Assembly (NCBI RefSeq): GCF_021538615.1
Contig: NZ_JAJHIZ010000003.1
Location: forward strand, 124,001-188,000
DNA: 64,000 nucleotides
Direction: 5' to 3'
Source of the DNA: Niabella agricola
GTDB lineage: Bacteria; Bacteroidota; Bacteroidia; Chitinophagales; Chitinophagaceae
Shown: positions 44,148-52,164 of the stretch, piece by piece
Layout: every line of letters begins with the position of its first letter
How positions within the stretch are numbered: position 1 is the first letter of the stretch
Program-made: the position numbers and the translations under genes
Notes under the pieces: generated by a model
What the model was told of the DNA's origin: nothing
The model's input: only the letters and a program-made list of their open reading frames with translations
The model's database searches: none

Positions 44148-44615
44148 ATGCACAATACACGAAACAAGATCCGGGAAATGGAAGCGCTGAATGACCTGAT
44201 ACAGATCCATGCAGATAAAATTGAAATTTATGAAAAATGCAGGCAATACTGCGCCGGATGTTACCTGGCTGAATTTGTAGAAGACCTGGTGCAGCAAGGG
44301 CACTATTTCATCTGGCTCATGAGTTCCTATCTGCGTAAAACAAATGCGGGAGAGCCCGATTTCGTAAACCGCAGTGTTTACCGTGCCTGGCACGAGCTCC
44401 GGGCGCTTTATGCCGTTCACAAAACAACGGGCTTACTGGCCGCATTTGAATATAATGAGGATGCTACCATAAGGGCATATGAGATCGTGCTGGCCGATCT
44501 CGCCCCGGATCATGAACTAAAGCAAATCCTGCATCACCAGAAACAGATCCTCATCGATAATCAACGCCATATCCGTCGTATGCAGGATCCACCAGGTCAA
44601 TATGCCTACCCTTAA
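44148..44615 (+). CDS. DUF2383-like four-helix protein (second copy)
   Basis: A 155-residue helical protein related to 17154-17615: MEALNDLIQIHADKIEIYEKCRQYCAGCYL matches LLNDLIRINNDRIAGYEKI, and the C-terminal LKQILHHQKQILIDNQRHIRRMQD matches the last helix. It has three cysteines (CRQYCAGCY) absent from the other copy, so it may bind metal or form disulfides. Located between LigD and a small membrane protein. Function unknown; DUF2383 is ferritin-like. Confidence 0.8.
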   Translation: MHNTRNKIREMEALNDLIQIHADKIEIYEKCRQYCAGCYLAEFVEDLVQQGHYFIWLMSSYLRKTNAGEPDFVNRSVYRAWHELRALYAVHKTTGLLAAFEYNEDATIRAYEIVLADLAPDHELKQILHHQKQILIDNQRHIRRMQDPPGQYAYP

Positions 44616-44631
44616 CCTGGTTAGCAACTAC

Positions 44632-44799
44632 TCAGGGATTCTTTTGAGGCGGAATAAACAGCACTACGATCACACCAAAAAACAACACGAAAAAGAACAC
44701 CCTGCAAACCATTGCCAGGTCTGGGTTCACCAGCCTTCCAAATGCGGGAACCGCCATCAGAAAAGCGCCCAGCAAAAAAAATACTGCCAAACGTTGCAT
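44632..44799 (-). CDS. Small two-helix membrane protein (DUF1328-like)
   Basis: The ATG at 44799 gives 55 residues with two hydrophobic stretches (AVFFLLGAFLMAVPAFG and VCRVFFFVLFFGVIVVLFI), a pattern like DUF1328/YtjA small inner-membrane stress proteins. The longer frame from 44973 adds polar, hairpin-derived residues and is not credible. A hairpin with T-rich tail lies 15 bases before the start. The assignment is by pattern only. Confidence 0.55.
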   Translation of the reverse strand: MQRLAVFFLLGAFLMAVPAFGRLVNPDLAMVCRVFFFVLFFGVIVVLFIPPQKNP

Positions 44800-44814
44800 A
44801 AAAAATATAAAGAA

Positions 44815-44872
44815 GGACCTCGTCCGTCTGCCGCAGCAGACCTCGCGGGTCCTGTTTGTTTTAAAAGACTTC
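44815..44872 (-). terminator. Hairpin with T-rich tail before the small membrane gene
   Basis: On the minus strand AGGACC pairs with GGTCCT, enclosing an inner stem GTCTGC/GCAGAC; the tail TTCTTTATATTTTTT is T-rich. It lies between the DUF4142 gene (stop 44982) and the small membrane gene (start 44799). Either the terminator of the DUF4142 gene with an unrelated start after it, or a leader attenuator. Confidence 0.55.
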
Positions 44873-44981
44873 AAAACTACCAGCGGCTTTCGCGGGCTCA
44901 ACGATGCCAGTGTACCGGTACCTCCATCAACGAACCGTGTCCGTGCTTCCCAGGCTACCGGGTTTGCATACATGCTCCCTA

Positions 44982-45575
44982 TCAGTGTTTCAGCAGGCTG
45001 TCTACCTGCTGTGCATGCTGCAGGTGCGTTTCTAACACCGGTAGCTTTCCCTTAGCCCATTGCACCAGGTTTTGATCAGCGCCTTTATCTGTATAATGCC
45101 GGAACGCATCTACATCTTCCTGGTGATCCGCTACCATCAGTTTGATGTATTCTTTGTCAAAAGCAGCGCCTTTCAGATCGCGGAGCCGGTCGTATTTCCG
45201 CTTCATCCCCTCACTGAGAGAATCAGGCAATGAAATATTTTTTTGTGCAGCCAACGCCTTTAATTCACTATTGGCTGCCGAATGATCCTTTTCCATCATC
45301 CGGCCAAAATCTTTTACTTCCTGCCGTTGGCCATTACGCTGCGCCAGTTGGCCCAGCTCCACTTCCATCCGTCCGCCATCAGCGGCCGTTACCGCAAAAT
45401 CCGCATCTTTTTCAAGTGTTGCTGTAGACGGATTGGCCGTGTCGCTTTTGTTAAATTTGACTTCATTGGAGTCTTGTGCGGCCTTCCTGCTGTCAGGCCC
45501 CGTATTACAGGCCGTGGCGATGGCGCCCAGCACCATTACCACGCATACCAAAAGGGAAAAAATAGACTGTTTCAT
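44982..45575 (-). CDS. DUF4142 lipoprotein
   Basis: From the ATG at 45575 the protein has 197 residues with a lipoprotein-like signal (SLLVCVVMVLGAIATAC). The DUF4142 domain is full length and keeps the usual DH pairs (MMEKDHSAAN, VADHQEDVDAF), with the LKGAAFDKEYIK segment and LPVLETHLQHAQQV helix. It is the closest relative here of 13754-14350. Its role is probably in envelope stress, as for other DUF4142 proteins, but unproven. Confidence 0.88.
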   Translation of the reverse strand: MKQSIFSLLVCVVMVLGAIATACNTGPDSRKAAQDSNEVKFNKSDTANPSTATLEKDADFAVTAADGGRMEVELGQLAQRNGQRQEVKDFGRMMEKDHSAANSELKALAAQKNISLPDSLSEGMKRKYDRLRDLKGAAFDKEYIKLMVADHQEDVDAFRHYTDKGADQNLVQWAKGKLPVLETHLQHAQQVDSLLKH

Positions 45576-45644
45576 ACCTATCATTTTTAAATCGTTCTGT
45601 AATCAGATTCACTCCGGCCGCTCCCTACCCGGCCAGCGGAGCTC

Positions 45645-45857
45645 CTACTCTGCGCCTGCCCCGCGATCCGGCCGTCTTCGAACCAGCGAACGGTACCAGC
45701 CCGTAAGCCGGTCCTTTCTCCTCCGGCCTCCGGATCCGTCCAATATTATTTGCTGATCAATTACTGTTTCAGAACGTCTGTCTGCACCGGCTGCATCTGG
45801 TTCCGGTACGGCTACCCGCGGGTTCGCGGCCGTTTTAAAAAAATACCATTTGTTCAT
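45645..45857 (-). CDS. Hypothetical small protein, 70 residues
   Basis: Not recognised. A basic protein beginning MNKWYFFKTAANPRVAVPEPD with an arginine-rich end (WYRSLVRRRPDRGAG). The lower GC-rich region and lack of family make this uncertain. It fills most of the gap between the SDR gene and DUF4142 gene on the same strand. A possible real gene because the start after TTAGGG-like spacing is plausible, but the evidence is thin. Confidence 0.35.
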   Translation of the reverse strand: MNKWYFFKTAANPRVAVPEPDAAGADRRSETVIDQQIILDGSGGRRRKDRLTGWYRSLVRRRPDRGAGAE

Positions 45858-45892
45858 AGTTTAGGGTTTTTTCATTTAGAAAATCCGGCAGC

Positions 45893-46753
45893 TTAGCCGT
45901 TAATAATTTCTCCACCGTTGGGATGCAGTACCTGGCCGGTCATAAAACTGGCGTCATCACTGGCCAGGAATACATAACAGGGCGCAATTTCATTCGGTTC
46001 GCCCGCCCGTTCCATTGGCACATCATTACCAAAGGAGGCTACCTTTTCTTTATCAAATGAAGCTACGATCAAAGGGGTCCAGACGGGTCCGGGTGCCACT
46101 GCATTTACGCGGATTCCCTTTTTTACCAGGTTACCGGCAAGGCTCCTGGTGAAAGCCACAATGGCGCCCTTTGTAGCTGCGTAATCTAATAAGTGGGGGC
46201 TGCCCCTGTAAGCAGTCACCGAAGTGGTGTTGACAATGGCAGCTCCCTTTTTCATATAGCCTACTGCATATTTCGACATCCAGAAACAGGAAAAAAAATT
46301 GGTGTGGAACGTTTGCAGCAACTGTTCGGTACTGATCCCTTCAATAGAGGACTGTTCCCACTGTGTGCCCGCATTGTTCACCAAAATATCCAATTCACCG
46401 AATAGCTGTACTGTTTCTTTCACAGTTTGCTGGCAGGCTGCCTCTTTACTAAGATCTGCTTTAATGAGCCGGCAGGTACCTCCAAGGGTTGTAATCTGGT
46501 TTTGAGTATACACGGCGTCTTCATCTTCATTCAGATAAGCTACCGCCACACGAGCCCCTTCCTTTGCAAACAGCAGAGCAACCGCCCTCCCGATACCGCT
46601 GTCGCCGCCGGTGATCAAGGCTGTTTTGCCCGCCAGCTTTCCGTCCGCATAGGGCTTCGGATCACTCTGGGGACGCGGCTGCATTTCATTTTCAATACCC
46701 GGCTTTGCCTGTACCTGGCCCGGCCGCAGTTTTTCTTCCTTTTCGTTTTCCAT
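45893..46753 (-). CDS. SDR family oxidoreductase (YghA/glucose-1-dehydrogenase-like)
   Basis: A 286-residue short-chain dehydrogenase: NAD(P) motif ITGGDSGIGRAVAL, NNAG in DILVNNAGTQWEQ, catalytic Ser in VNTTSVTAYRG, and Tyr-Lys in YAATKGAIVAF. A polar N-terminal extension (MENEKEEKLRPGQVQAKPG) with Pro/Lys resembles the YghA/general-stress SDR subgroup. Substrate unknown. Such enzymes are often among general stress genes with KGG-motif and DUF892 proteins, as here. Confidence 0.92.
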   Translation of the reverse strand: MENEKEEKLRPGQVQAKPGIENEMQPRPQSDPKPYADGKLAGKTALITGGDSGIGRAVALLFAKEGARVAVAYLNEDEDAVYTQNQITTLGGTCRLIKADLSKEAACQQTVKETVQLFGELDILVNNAGTQWEQSSIEGISTEQLLQTFHTNFFSCFWMSKYAVGYMKKGAAIVNTTSVTAYRGSPHLLDYAATKGAIVAFTRSLAGNLVKKGIRVNAVAPGPVWTPLIVASFDKEKVASFGNDVPMERAGEPNEIAPCYVFLASDDASFMTGQVLHPNGGEIING

Positions 46754-46921
46754 ATTGTTGTTTTATATCCGTTAAACAAGAACGCCCAACCCGGATGAAG
46801 ACCATCCGCAAACCCCGTATAGCCACCAACCGGCGGGTTGTCTTTTTAAAAGACGTTCCTTTATCATGCCCTACATCAGTGCTGTAAACCGGTACCCGCT
46901 TTTAAGCAATACAGCCCGGCG

Positions 46922-47353
46922 TTAACGACGGCCTGTGGACTTTCTTCCGGATCCGCCGTTGCCGGCATGAGCGGCCTGTCCTCCTTTTCTTGCAATACGT
47001 GTGCGTTGTTGTTTACTCATGGCTGCAAATCCCTGCCTTGAGCCCCCCCCGGAGGAAGACCTGTTTCCACTCCGATCTTTTCCGGAGCCGGAAGACCGGC
47101 TGCTGCTGCTTTTGCGGGTACCGGTATCCTCATTCTCCACATTCGCTTCCATGTCCTCTTCCTCACCTTCGTGACCGGCACTGACTTCATAATCATCGTA
47201 CTCATCTTCATATTCTGAGAAATCATCGTCATATTCATCCTCTTCATTCGCATCTTCAAACCCATGTTTATAGCCCAGTTTGTAGATCTCTTCAAAAACC
47301 GAACTCTCCGGCTGATGCCGTTTTGCACCTCGTGCTTCCTGCTTTGCTTTCAT
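46922..47353 (-). CDS. KGG-motif acidic/serine-rich stress protein
   Basis: The ATG at 47353 gives 143 residues: polar N-terminus, a very acidic stretch (EEDEYDDDFSEYEDEYDDYE), a Ser/Gly/Arg-rich linker, and a C-terminal GFAAMSKQQRTRIARKGGQAAHA motif matching the KGG/GsiB-type stress repeat (GFASMDPEKQREIASKGG). Low-complexity and probably disordered. Proteins with KGG repeats are general stress-induced in several phyla. One repeat only here. Confidence 0.75.
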   Translation of the reverse strand: MKAKQEARGAKRHQPESSVFEEIYKLGYKHGFEDANEEDEYDDDFSEYEDEYDDYEVSAGHEGEEEDMEANVENEDTGTRKSSSSRSSGSGKDRSGNRSSSGGGSRQGFAAMSKQQRTRIARKGGQAAHAGNGGSGRKSTGRR

Positions 47354-47667
47354 AATACAATTTTTAGGTTTAACAATAGATTCCAACGCTTTAACCAAAA
47401 CGAAACAATCAATGCGCCAATACCCGTTTCAGCGCTCTTTAAACCCCGGAGTGACACAGGAAGCGATCTTTTTCGGCCGTGGTACAAACGCATGGAATGC
47501 ACAGAACACGCGGATCCTGGAACACAAGGAACCGTTCCGGCGGGGAAAACCGGCGCGATTAAATCTTTTTGTTAAATTACCGGGGATAACTTCTGCCCTT
47601 CCGTTTTACCGGAAGCAGGAAAATATCGCAACACTCATTGAGGAAAAACCGCCTCAACCCCTGCCAT

Positions 47668-47688
47668 CCGGGCTATTGCCCGGTTTTA
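47668..47688 (+). terminator. Terminator-like hairpin without assigned gene
   Basis: CCGGGC, loop TATT, GCCCGG, followed by TTTTAT, on the plus strand. It lies in the 533-base gap 47354-47886, where I find no credible gene; a 102-residue plus frame from 47412 covers it but has no protein-like features. It suggests a short plus transcript, possibly a small RNA. Confidence 0.4.
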
Positions 47689-47886
47689 TCCGGAACAACC
47701 TTCCGGGTGGCACCGGATAATAAGGCTGTATATTTAACCGTGAAGCGGCCGGTGCTTACAAGAGTATACCGTTCGGTTACGGCCGTTCAAATCAACACAA
47801 ACGGCTGAAACGGGTAGCAGGACTGCTCCGCTTCGGAGATGAAACGGATATTCTACATGGGATCTTCAGGAACCAAGGGCAGGTAC

Positions 47887-48231
47887 TTACCGGTTGATTA
47901 CACGCATTTGGTCTATATCAAAGCGGTCGTTTGAAAACGAAACGGAGAAATGCTTTACATAGTTTGCAAATACGTCCATGTCCAGGATGCCTTTAAACTT
48001 TTTAACCGGCAGCTCTCCGCGGGTTTCCGGTTGCTCACCGGCGGCATGTGCGTATAAGGTTATGGTAAGATGTTCTTTACCGAAAGCCACTTTGATGGAT
48101 ACGGGAACAAAGCGTTGGGGGTTGTAATTGGGAAATATGGCAGTTAAAAACGCATCCTGCCCGCTTTTCAGGTCAAGCGACGCATATCCCACCAGGTCAT
48201 GCTCGCTTGATTCAAAAGGTTGTTCCTTCAT
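47887..48231 (-). CDS. Hypothetical protein, 114 residues
   Basis: Not recognised. A soluble beta-rich protein: VGYASLDLKSGQDAFLTAIFPNYNPQRFVPVSIKVAFGKEHLTITLYA, then DMDVFANYVKHFSVSFSNDRFDIDQMRVI. No signal or membrane segment. Start at ATG 48231 (MKEQPFESSEHDLVG). It could be a small single-domain protein; the FSNDRFDI stretch recalls 34625-35065. Confidence 0.55.
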   Translation of the reverse strand: MKEQPFESSEHDLVGYASLDLKSGQDAFLTAIFPNYNPQRFVPVSIKVAFGKEHLTITLYAHAAGEQPETRGELPVKKFKGILDMDVFANYVKHFSVSFSNDRFDIDQMRVINR

Positions 48232-48446
48232 GTAAATCTTTTATCATTTTTAATAATCGGGACTACCGCTGGCAGGCTGCCCGCAGATTACCGCATCGCT
48301 GGCTGCGGGGTATGCAGAACCCGTAGCGGAGGAAGTCAATCTTTATCTTGCAAATAATCATGCCGCTTTCCCTAGGGCGACAGTAGTCATTGCATCGTGT
48401 AGCATTTAATGCCCGTTATGGGGATTTTTTTCCACAGATTTTTAAA

Positions 48447-48659
48447 TTAAACAGCAACCGGCATTGGATTTTGTTCTGTTTTAAAATAGTTAAAAGCCAC
48501 CACTGTATGTTTTTTTACAGATACCTCAATGTAAAAATCAAAAACCTGGTACCGTGTATAAAGCACTTCATCTTCCCATCTTTCTGAAACAAACCGGGCG
48601 TTCCATAAAATACGAAGCTGCTCTGCTTCGCTTTCCTGAAGAAATTGTTCGAGTGTCAT
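48447..48659 (-). CDS. Hypothetical small protein, 70 residues
   Basis: Not recognised. MTLEQFLQESEAEQLRILWNARFVSERWEDEVLYTRYQVFDFYIEVSV is coherent: an N-terminal helix followed by strands, with no signal or membrane segment, and amino-acid use like a real small protein. It lies 44 bases downstream of the membrane-anchored gene at 48704-49159 on the same strand. Confidence 0.5.
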   Translation of the reverse strand: MTLEQFLQESEAEQLRILWNARFVSERWEDEVLYTRYQVFDFYIEVSVKKHTVVAFNYFKTEQNPMPVAV

Positions 48660-48703
48660 AAGGCTGTTTTGTGGTTTAGATGTTATAAAGAAGGCAGTGC
48701 GCG

Positions 48704-49159
48704 TCAGCCGGCAATAAGCCCGGGCATTTTATGCATACGCCTTTTATAAAAAACGCCCGCCAACGCACCAGCTGCTATCACTACACCAAGTCCGATCTTC
48801 AGATACCGGCTCAGTTTCATCTTTATATGCGGTGCCTGTTTCTGTATTTCATTGACCTCTTTTATAAACCGGGCAATACGCTCTTCCGCATAGGGGCCAT
48901 AGGCGTCCAGTAAAGTACCTTTGGCCCCGTCCTGCGTTCGCATCAGGTATAGAATGGAATTATCGGCCGGATCGCTTTCTCCCTCAAACCGGTAAAAGTT
49001 TTCTATGGTCACCTCATCCGGACCATATATTTTTCCGGCACCGCTATAGGATAGTCCTTCTTCGGTAATGAAAAAATCATGAGTATACCCGGTTTTAACT
49101 GCATTCTGAATGCATTCGCTGATGGTATTCATTTCCTGGGATGACGATTCTCTGTTCAT
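48704..49159 (-). CDS. Uncharacterised tail-anchored protein (paralogue of 12413-12841)
   Basis: Start at ATG 49159 (151 residues), where the two copies align. The shared core has NTISECIQNAVKTGYTHDFF, EEGLSYSG, NFYRFEGESDPADNSILYLMRT and KGTLLDAYGPY. C-terminal hydrophobic helix (LKIGLGVVIAAGALAGVF) followed by KRR. I do not recognise the family. The paralogue lies 36 kb away in the other stress block. The gap to the right, 49160-49600 (441 bases), shows no trustworthy gene. Confidence 0.75.
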   Translation of the reverse strand: MNRESSSQEMNTISECIQNAVKTGYTHDFFITEEGLSYSGAGKIYGPDEVTIENFYRFEGESDPADNSILYLMRTQDGAKGTLLDAYGPYAEERIARFIKEVNEIQKQAPHIKMKLSRYLKIGLGVVIAAGALAGVFYKRRMHKMPGLIAG

Positions 49160-49600
49160 AGCTGGCCATTTACCTTTGTTGTTGCAAAAATGTTGCCGCA
49201 CGCGAGCTCATGGCCGCCGGACTCTTTTGATATCAGGAAGCAAATCCGAGCGAGCAGTTATCAGCGGTACAAAAACCGCCGGAAGCCGCAAAAACCCGCT
49301 AACCAGGACAATCGTCAATCTGGAAAGGTATCTTCAAGGGGAGAACAACAGGCTGTGGCATATGGCCGGCTGAAGTATCCGTGCAAGCAGGGAAAAGCGA
49401 TGGTTGTCACCCTTATCCGGGAGATATTTCTTCCGGACAAAGATACAAAAATGGCCTGCGTTTAGTTATTATATCTTGCTGTTGTAACTGTTGACCCGCC
49501 GCTATTTTTTATCATTTTTAATATCCGGTGATTTCTGGTGTAACGATTTTTTTCAAACACGTTTACCATCGCTAGTCCTGTAGCTCCTCCCGCAGGGTTT

Positions 49601-49888
49601 TTAAACCACTGAGTAGATCCGGATGTCCGGATGCTGTTGCAGGCAGGGCTCCAGGGCCAGCACCACATTTTTATTAAACAGATCACTTAACAGGTATTCC
49701 TGTGCATCCGCATAGGTTTCAAATCCATGAAGCACCTGCACACCCTCGGCATGCAGCAATAACTCCTTCGATACCGCTCCCTTTACCGTTTGAAGAAACG
49801 GCGCGCGGTATTGGTGATACACTTTAGTAGCGCTTTCCCGGTCTGCCGGGTGAATATGCATGCAAATCTGTAAATATGCCTTTATCAT
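49601..49888 (-). CDS. Hypothetical protein, 95 residues (ABM-like fold possible)
   Basis: ATG at 49888 gives 95 residues: MIKAYLQICMHIHPADRESATKVYHQYRAPFLQTVKGAVSKELL then HGFETYADAQEYLLSDLFNK. The two-helix, four-strand pattern with one central His is compatible with the antibiotic-biosynthesis-monooxygenase (dimeric barrel) superfamily, but I would not assign it. The longer frame from 49918 adds ten residues. It is divergent from nothing; the AraC gene lies 86 bases to the right in the same orientation. Confidence 0.5.
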   Translation of the reverse strand: MIKAYLQICMHIHPADRESATKVYHQYRAPFLQTVKGAVSKELLLHAEGVQVLHGFETYADAQEYLLSDLFNKNVVLALEPCLQQHPDIRIYSVV

Positions 49889-49974
49889 CGTGAATCGGTT
49901 TAAATATGTACCATGCAAAGGTGTGTCGCCTGCAACATCTGAAAAATGTACAAAACCGAAAAGCTATGGTAGAT

Positions 49975-50874
49975 TCAGGAAACCGATTTCCGGAATTCGG
50001 AAGGCGATATTTGGGTATATTTTTTAAAATACTTTACAAAGTAGGAAGGATCGTCAAACCCCAGCCGGTAACCAATTTGATTAACGTTTAAGTTCGAATG
50101 CAGCAGCAGGCGCTGCGCCTCCAGGATCATCCGTTCCTGTATCATCTGCGAGGGTGTTTTACCAAGGGTCTCATGTATAAGATCAGACAAAGTCCGGGTG
50201 GAAATATGAAGCAGGTCTGCATATTCGGATACCGTCATGCCCTTATGGTAGTTCTTTTCAAGCAGGTTTACAAACAGCAACAGCTGCGTTCTTTTTTCAT
50301 CGGGCATATACGGTATCCTGCCCTCCTGTTTTTCCAATGCATTCCGGGCGCGTTGTGCCTGAATCAGGAAGGCTTTCAGATAGATGCGTAATAATTCTTC
50401 TCTGGCAAAAGTTTCTTCATGTTTCCATTCGGTTTTTATTAGTTCCAGGCAGGTATCCAGCAATGCTTCCTGGTCCGTTTCAACAGGGCAACAGGGCATT
50501 TGATACGGATTATTAAACAGGCTGCAACCTACCAGGAAATCAAATCCACGATCATTGTTTCCCAGGAACAACTCATTAAAATGAATCAATACGCCTTCGT
50601 AATGGGTTTGCTGGTCGAAATAATGTACCTGGTTTTTAGCAATAAAAAACAGGGTATTCCGGGAAACGCGATATGCTTTAAAGTCTACAAAATGCGTTCC
50701 GGTGCCCCGCCGGAACCAAATAAGCTGGTAAAAACTATGGATATGCGGTTGGGTCGTATCGCTTCGATGCTCTTTCAGGTAATTGCCCAGGTCGTGAAGA
50801 GCCAGTTGCAGCCGATCCGGCCGGTGCGCGTTCAGATGATACTCTGTAATAATGGATTCTTTTTTCTTTACCAT
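49975..50874 (-). CDS. AraC-family transcription regulator
   Basis: From ATG 50874 (299 residues). N-terminal cupin-like sensing domain (QPHIHSFYQLIWFRRGTGTHFVDF, KNQVHYFD) and C-terminal double HTH (SEYADLLHISTRTLSDLIHETLGKTPSQMIQERMILEAQRLL and NVNQIGYRLGFDDPSYFVKYFKKYTQISPSEFR). Divergent from the FAD amine oxidase gene at 51061, so it probably regulates it. Effector unknown. Confidence 0.92.
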   Translation of the reverse strand: MVKKKESIITEYHLNAHRPDRLQLALHDLGNYLKEHRSDTTQPHIHSFYQLIWFRRGTGTHFVDFKAYRVSRNTLFFIAKNQVHYFDQQTHYEGVLIHFNELFLGNNDRGFDFLVGCSLFNNPYQMPCCPVETDQEALLDTCLELIKTEWKHEETFAREELLRIYLKAFLIQAQRARNALEKQEGRIPYMPDEKRTQLLLFVNLLEKNYHKGMTVSEYADLLHISTRTLSDLIHETLGKTPSQMIQERMILEAQRLLLHSNLNVNQIGYRLGFDDPSYFVKYFKKYTQISPSEFRKSVS

Positions 50875-51060
50875 AGTACCGTCAACCAATTTATACCAAC
50901 CTGCTGCCATGCCAGTAGATTGCTAAAATACGAAACAGAAGCCGGCAAAAATAATATGCCTTTCAAAAGGCGGGGTTACAACCACAACATTGCTTATAAC
51001 TACCATTATTTTTCCGATATCTACCATAAACCTTTTATCATATCCGGGCAATTTTGCATC

Positions 51061-52113
51061 ATGAAACAGGACACAACAGTAGCGATCATTGGCGGCGGGC
51101 TGAGCGGGCTTACCCTGGCCTGGTTATTACATCAAAAGAATATCCGGGCAACGGTTTTAGAGGCCTCAGGCCGGCTGGGGGGACGCATTCATACCATTAG
51201 CGGGTGTGACGGAACACCCATGGAGCTGGGTGCCACCTGGTTTTGCGGTCAGCACTCCAACCTGCTGACGCTTCTCAGGGATTTACAGCAGGAGAAATTC
51301 CTTCAATACTCGGAAGGCATCTCCCTGTTTCAAACCAAATCGTTCGAGCCTCCGCAAAAATTCTTTGTACCCGCTTCCGAAAGTCCGTCGTACCGGGTAA
51401 CTGGCGGAACCCAAAAACTGACCGACGCCCTGGCCCAAAAGCTGCCGGATGCTGTTCACCTGAATACACGGGTAACCGCTATAAGAGAGACCAACGGCCA
51501 GTTATTACTGGAAACCGCCTGCGGCCGTGTATGGGCGGCGAACCAGGTTGCCATTTGTATTCCTCCACAGCTGGCGGCCGCTGCAATTACCTTCCACCCG
51601 GGCTTGCCGGAAGCACTTCAAACGGTATTGGCCACGGTTCAGACGTGGATGGCCGGGGCCATCAAATTTACACTGGAATATCCTGAACCGTTCTGGAGGA
51701 AGGAAGGGTATTCCGGTATGCTGTACAGCCATGCAGGAATTATTTCGGAAATGTATGATCATACAAATTTTGAAGAAAATAAATTTGGTTTTACCGGGTT
51801 TCTGAATGGAGGCGCAGCGTCCTATCCCCCGGATATCAGAAAAACATTGGTATTACAGCAATTGAATGAACTGCTGGGCGCCAATGCCCTCTCGGCACTT
51901 TCCTATTTTGACAAGGTATGGAACGATGCTTTTATCCACGAAGGCAGCCCGGTCTTTCAGCGACCGCATCATAACAATGGGCACCCATTATTGCAGGAAT
52001 CTTTTATGAATGAAAAGCTATACTTTGGCGGAACAGAAACCGCTACTGCCTTTCCCGGCTATATGGAAGGTGCTGTGATCGCCGCACAACAACTAGCGGC
52101 AAGGCTTGGTTAG
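51061..52113 (+). CDS. FAD-dependent amine oxidase/protoporphyrinogen-oxidase-like flavoprotein
   Basis: Start ATG 51061 (MKQDTTVAIIGGGLSGLTLAWLL), 350 residues. The N-terminal dinucleotide motif GGGLSGLTLA with EASGRLGGRIHT, then MELGATWFCGQHSNLL, and near the end LYFGGTETATAFPGYMEGAVIAAQQLA (FAD-binding C-terminal motif). It belongs to the flavin amine oxidase/monoamine-oxidase family. Substrate unknown. A longer plus frame from 50500 overlaps the AraC gene and is rejected. Confidence 0.9.
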   Translation: MKQDTTVAIIGGGLSGLTLAWLLHQKNIRATVLEASGRLGGRIHTISGCDGTPMELGATWFCGQHSNLLTLLRDLQQEKFLQYSEGISLFQTKSFEPPQKFFVPASESPSYRVTGGTQKLTDALAQKLPDAVHLNTRVTAIRETNGQLLLETACGRVWAANQVAICIPPQLAAAAITFHPGLPEALQTVLATVQTWMAGAIKFTLEYPEPFWRKEGYSGMLYSHAGIISEMYDHTNFEENKFGFTGFLNGGAASYPPDIRKTLVLQQLNELLGANALSALSYFDKVWNDAFIHEGSPVFQRPHHNNGHPLLQESFMNEKLYFGGTETATAFPGYMEGAVIAAQQLAARLG

Positions 52114-52164
52114 CACAAGCCCTGCCCCTTTAAACCCTATTGTGACAGAATCAATACCGATTGT

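Noticed and set aside
43462..44160. 232-codon minus frame opposite LigD
   Set aside because: Shadow of the LigD polymerase domain, no motifs.
47412..47720. 102-codon plus frame
   Set aside because: Covers a terminator-like hairpin and has no protein-like features.
50500..51060. N-terminal extension of the amine oxidase frame
   Set aside because: It overlaps the AraC gene antisense; the FAD motif starts right after the ATG at 51061.
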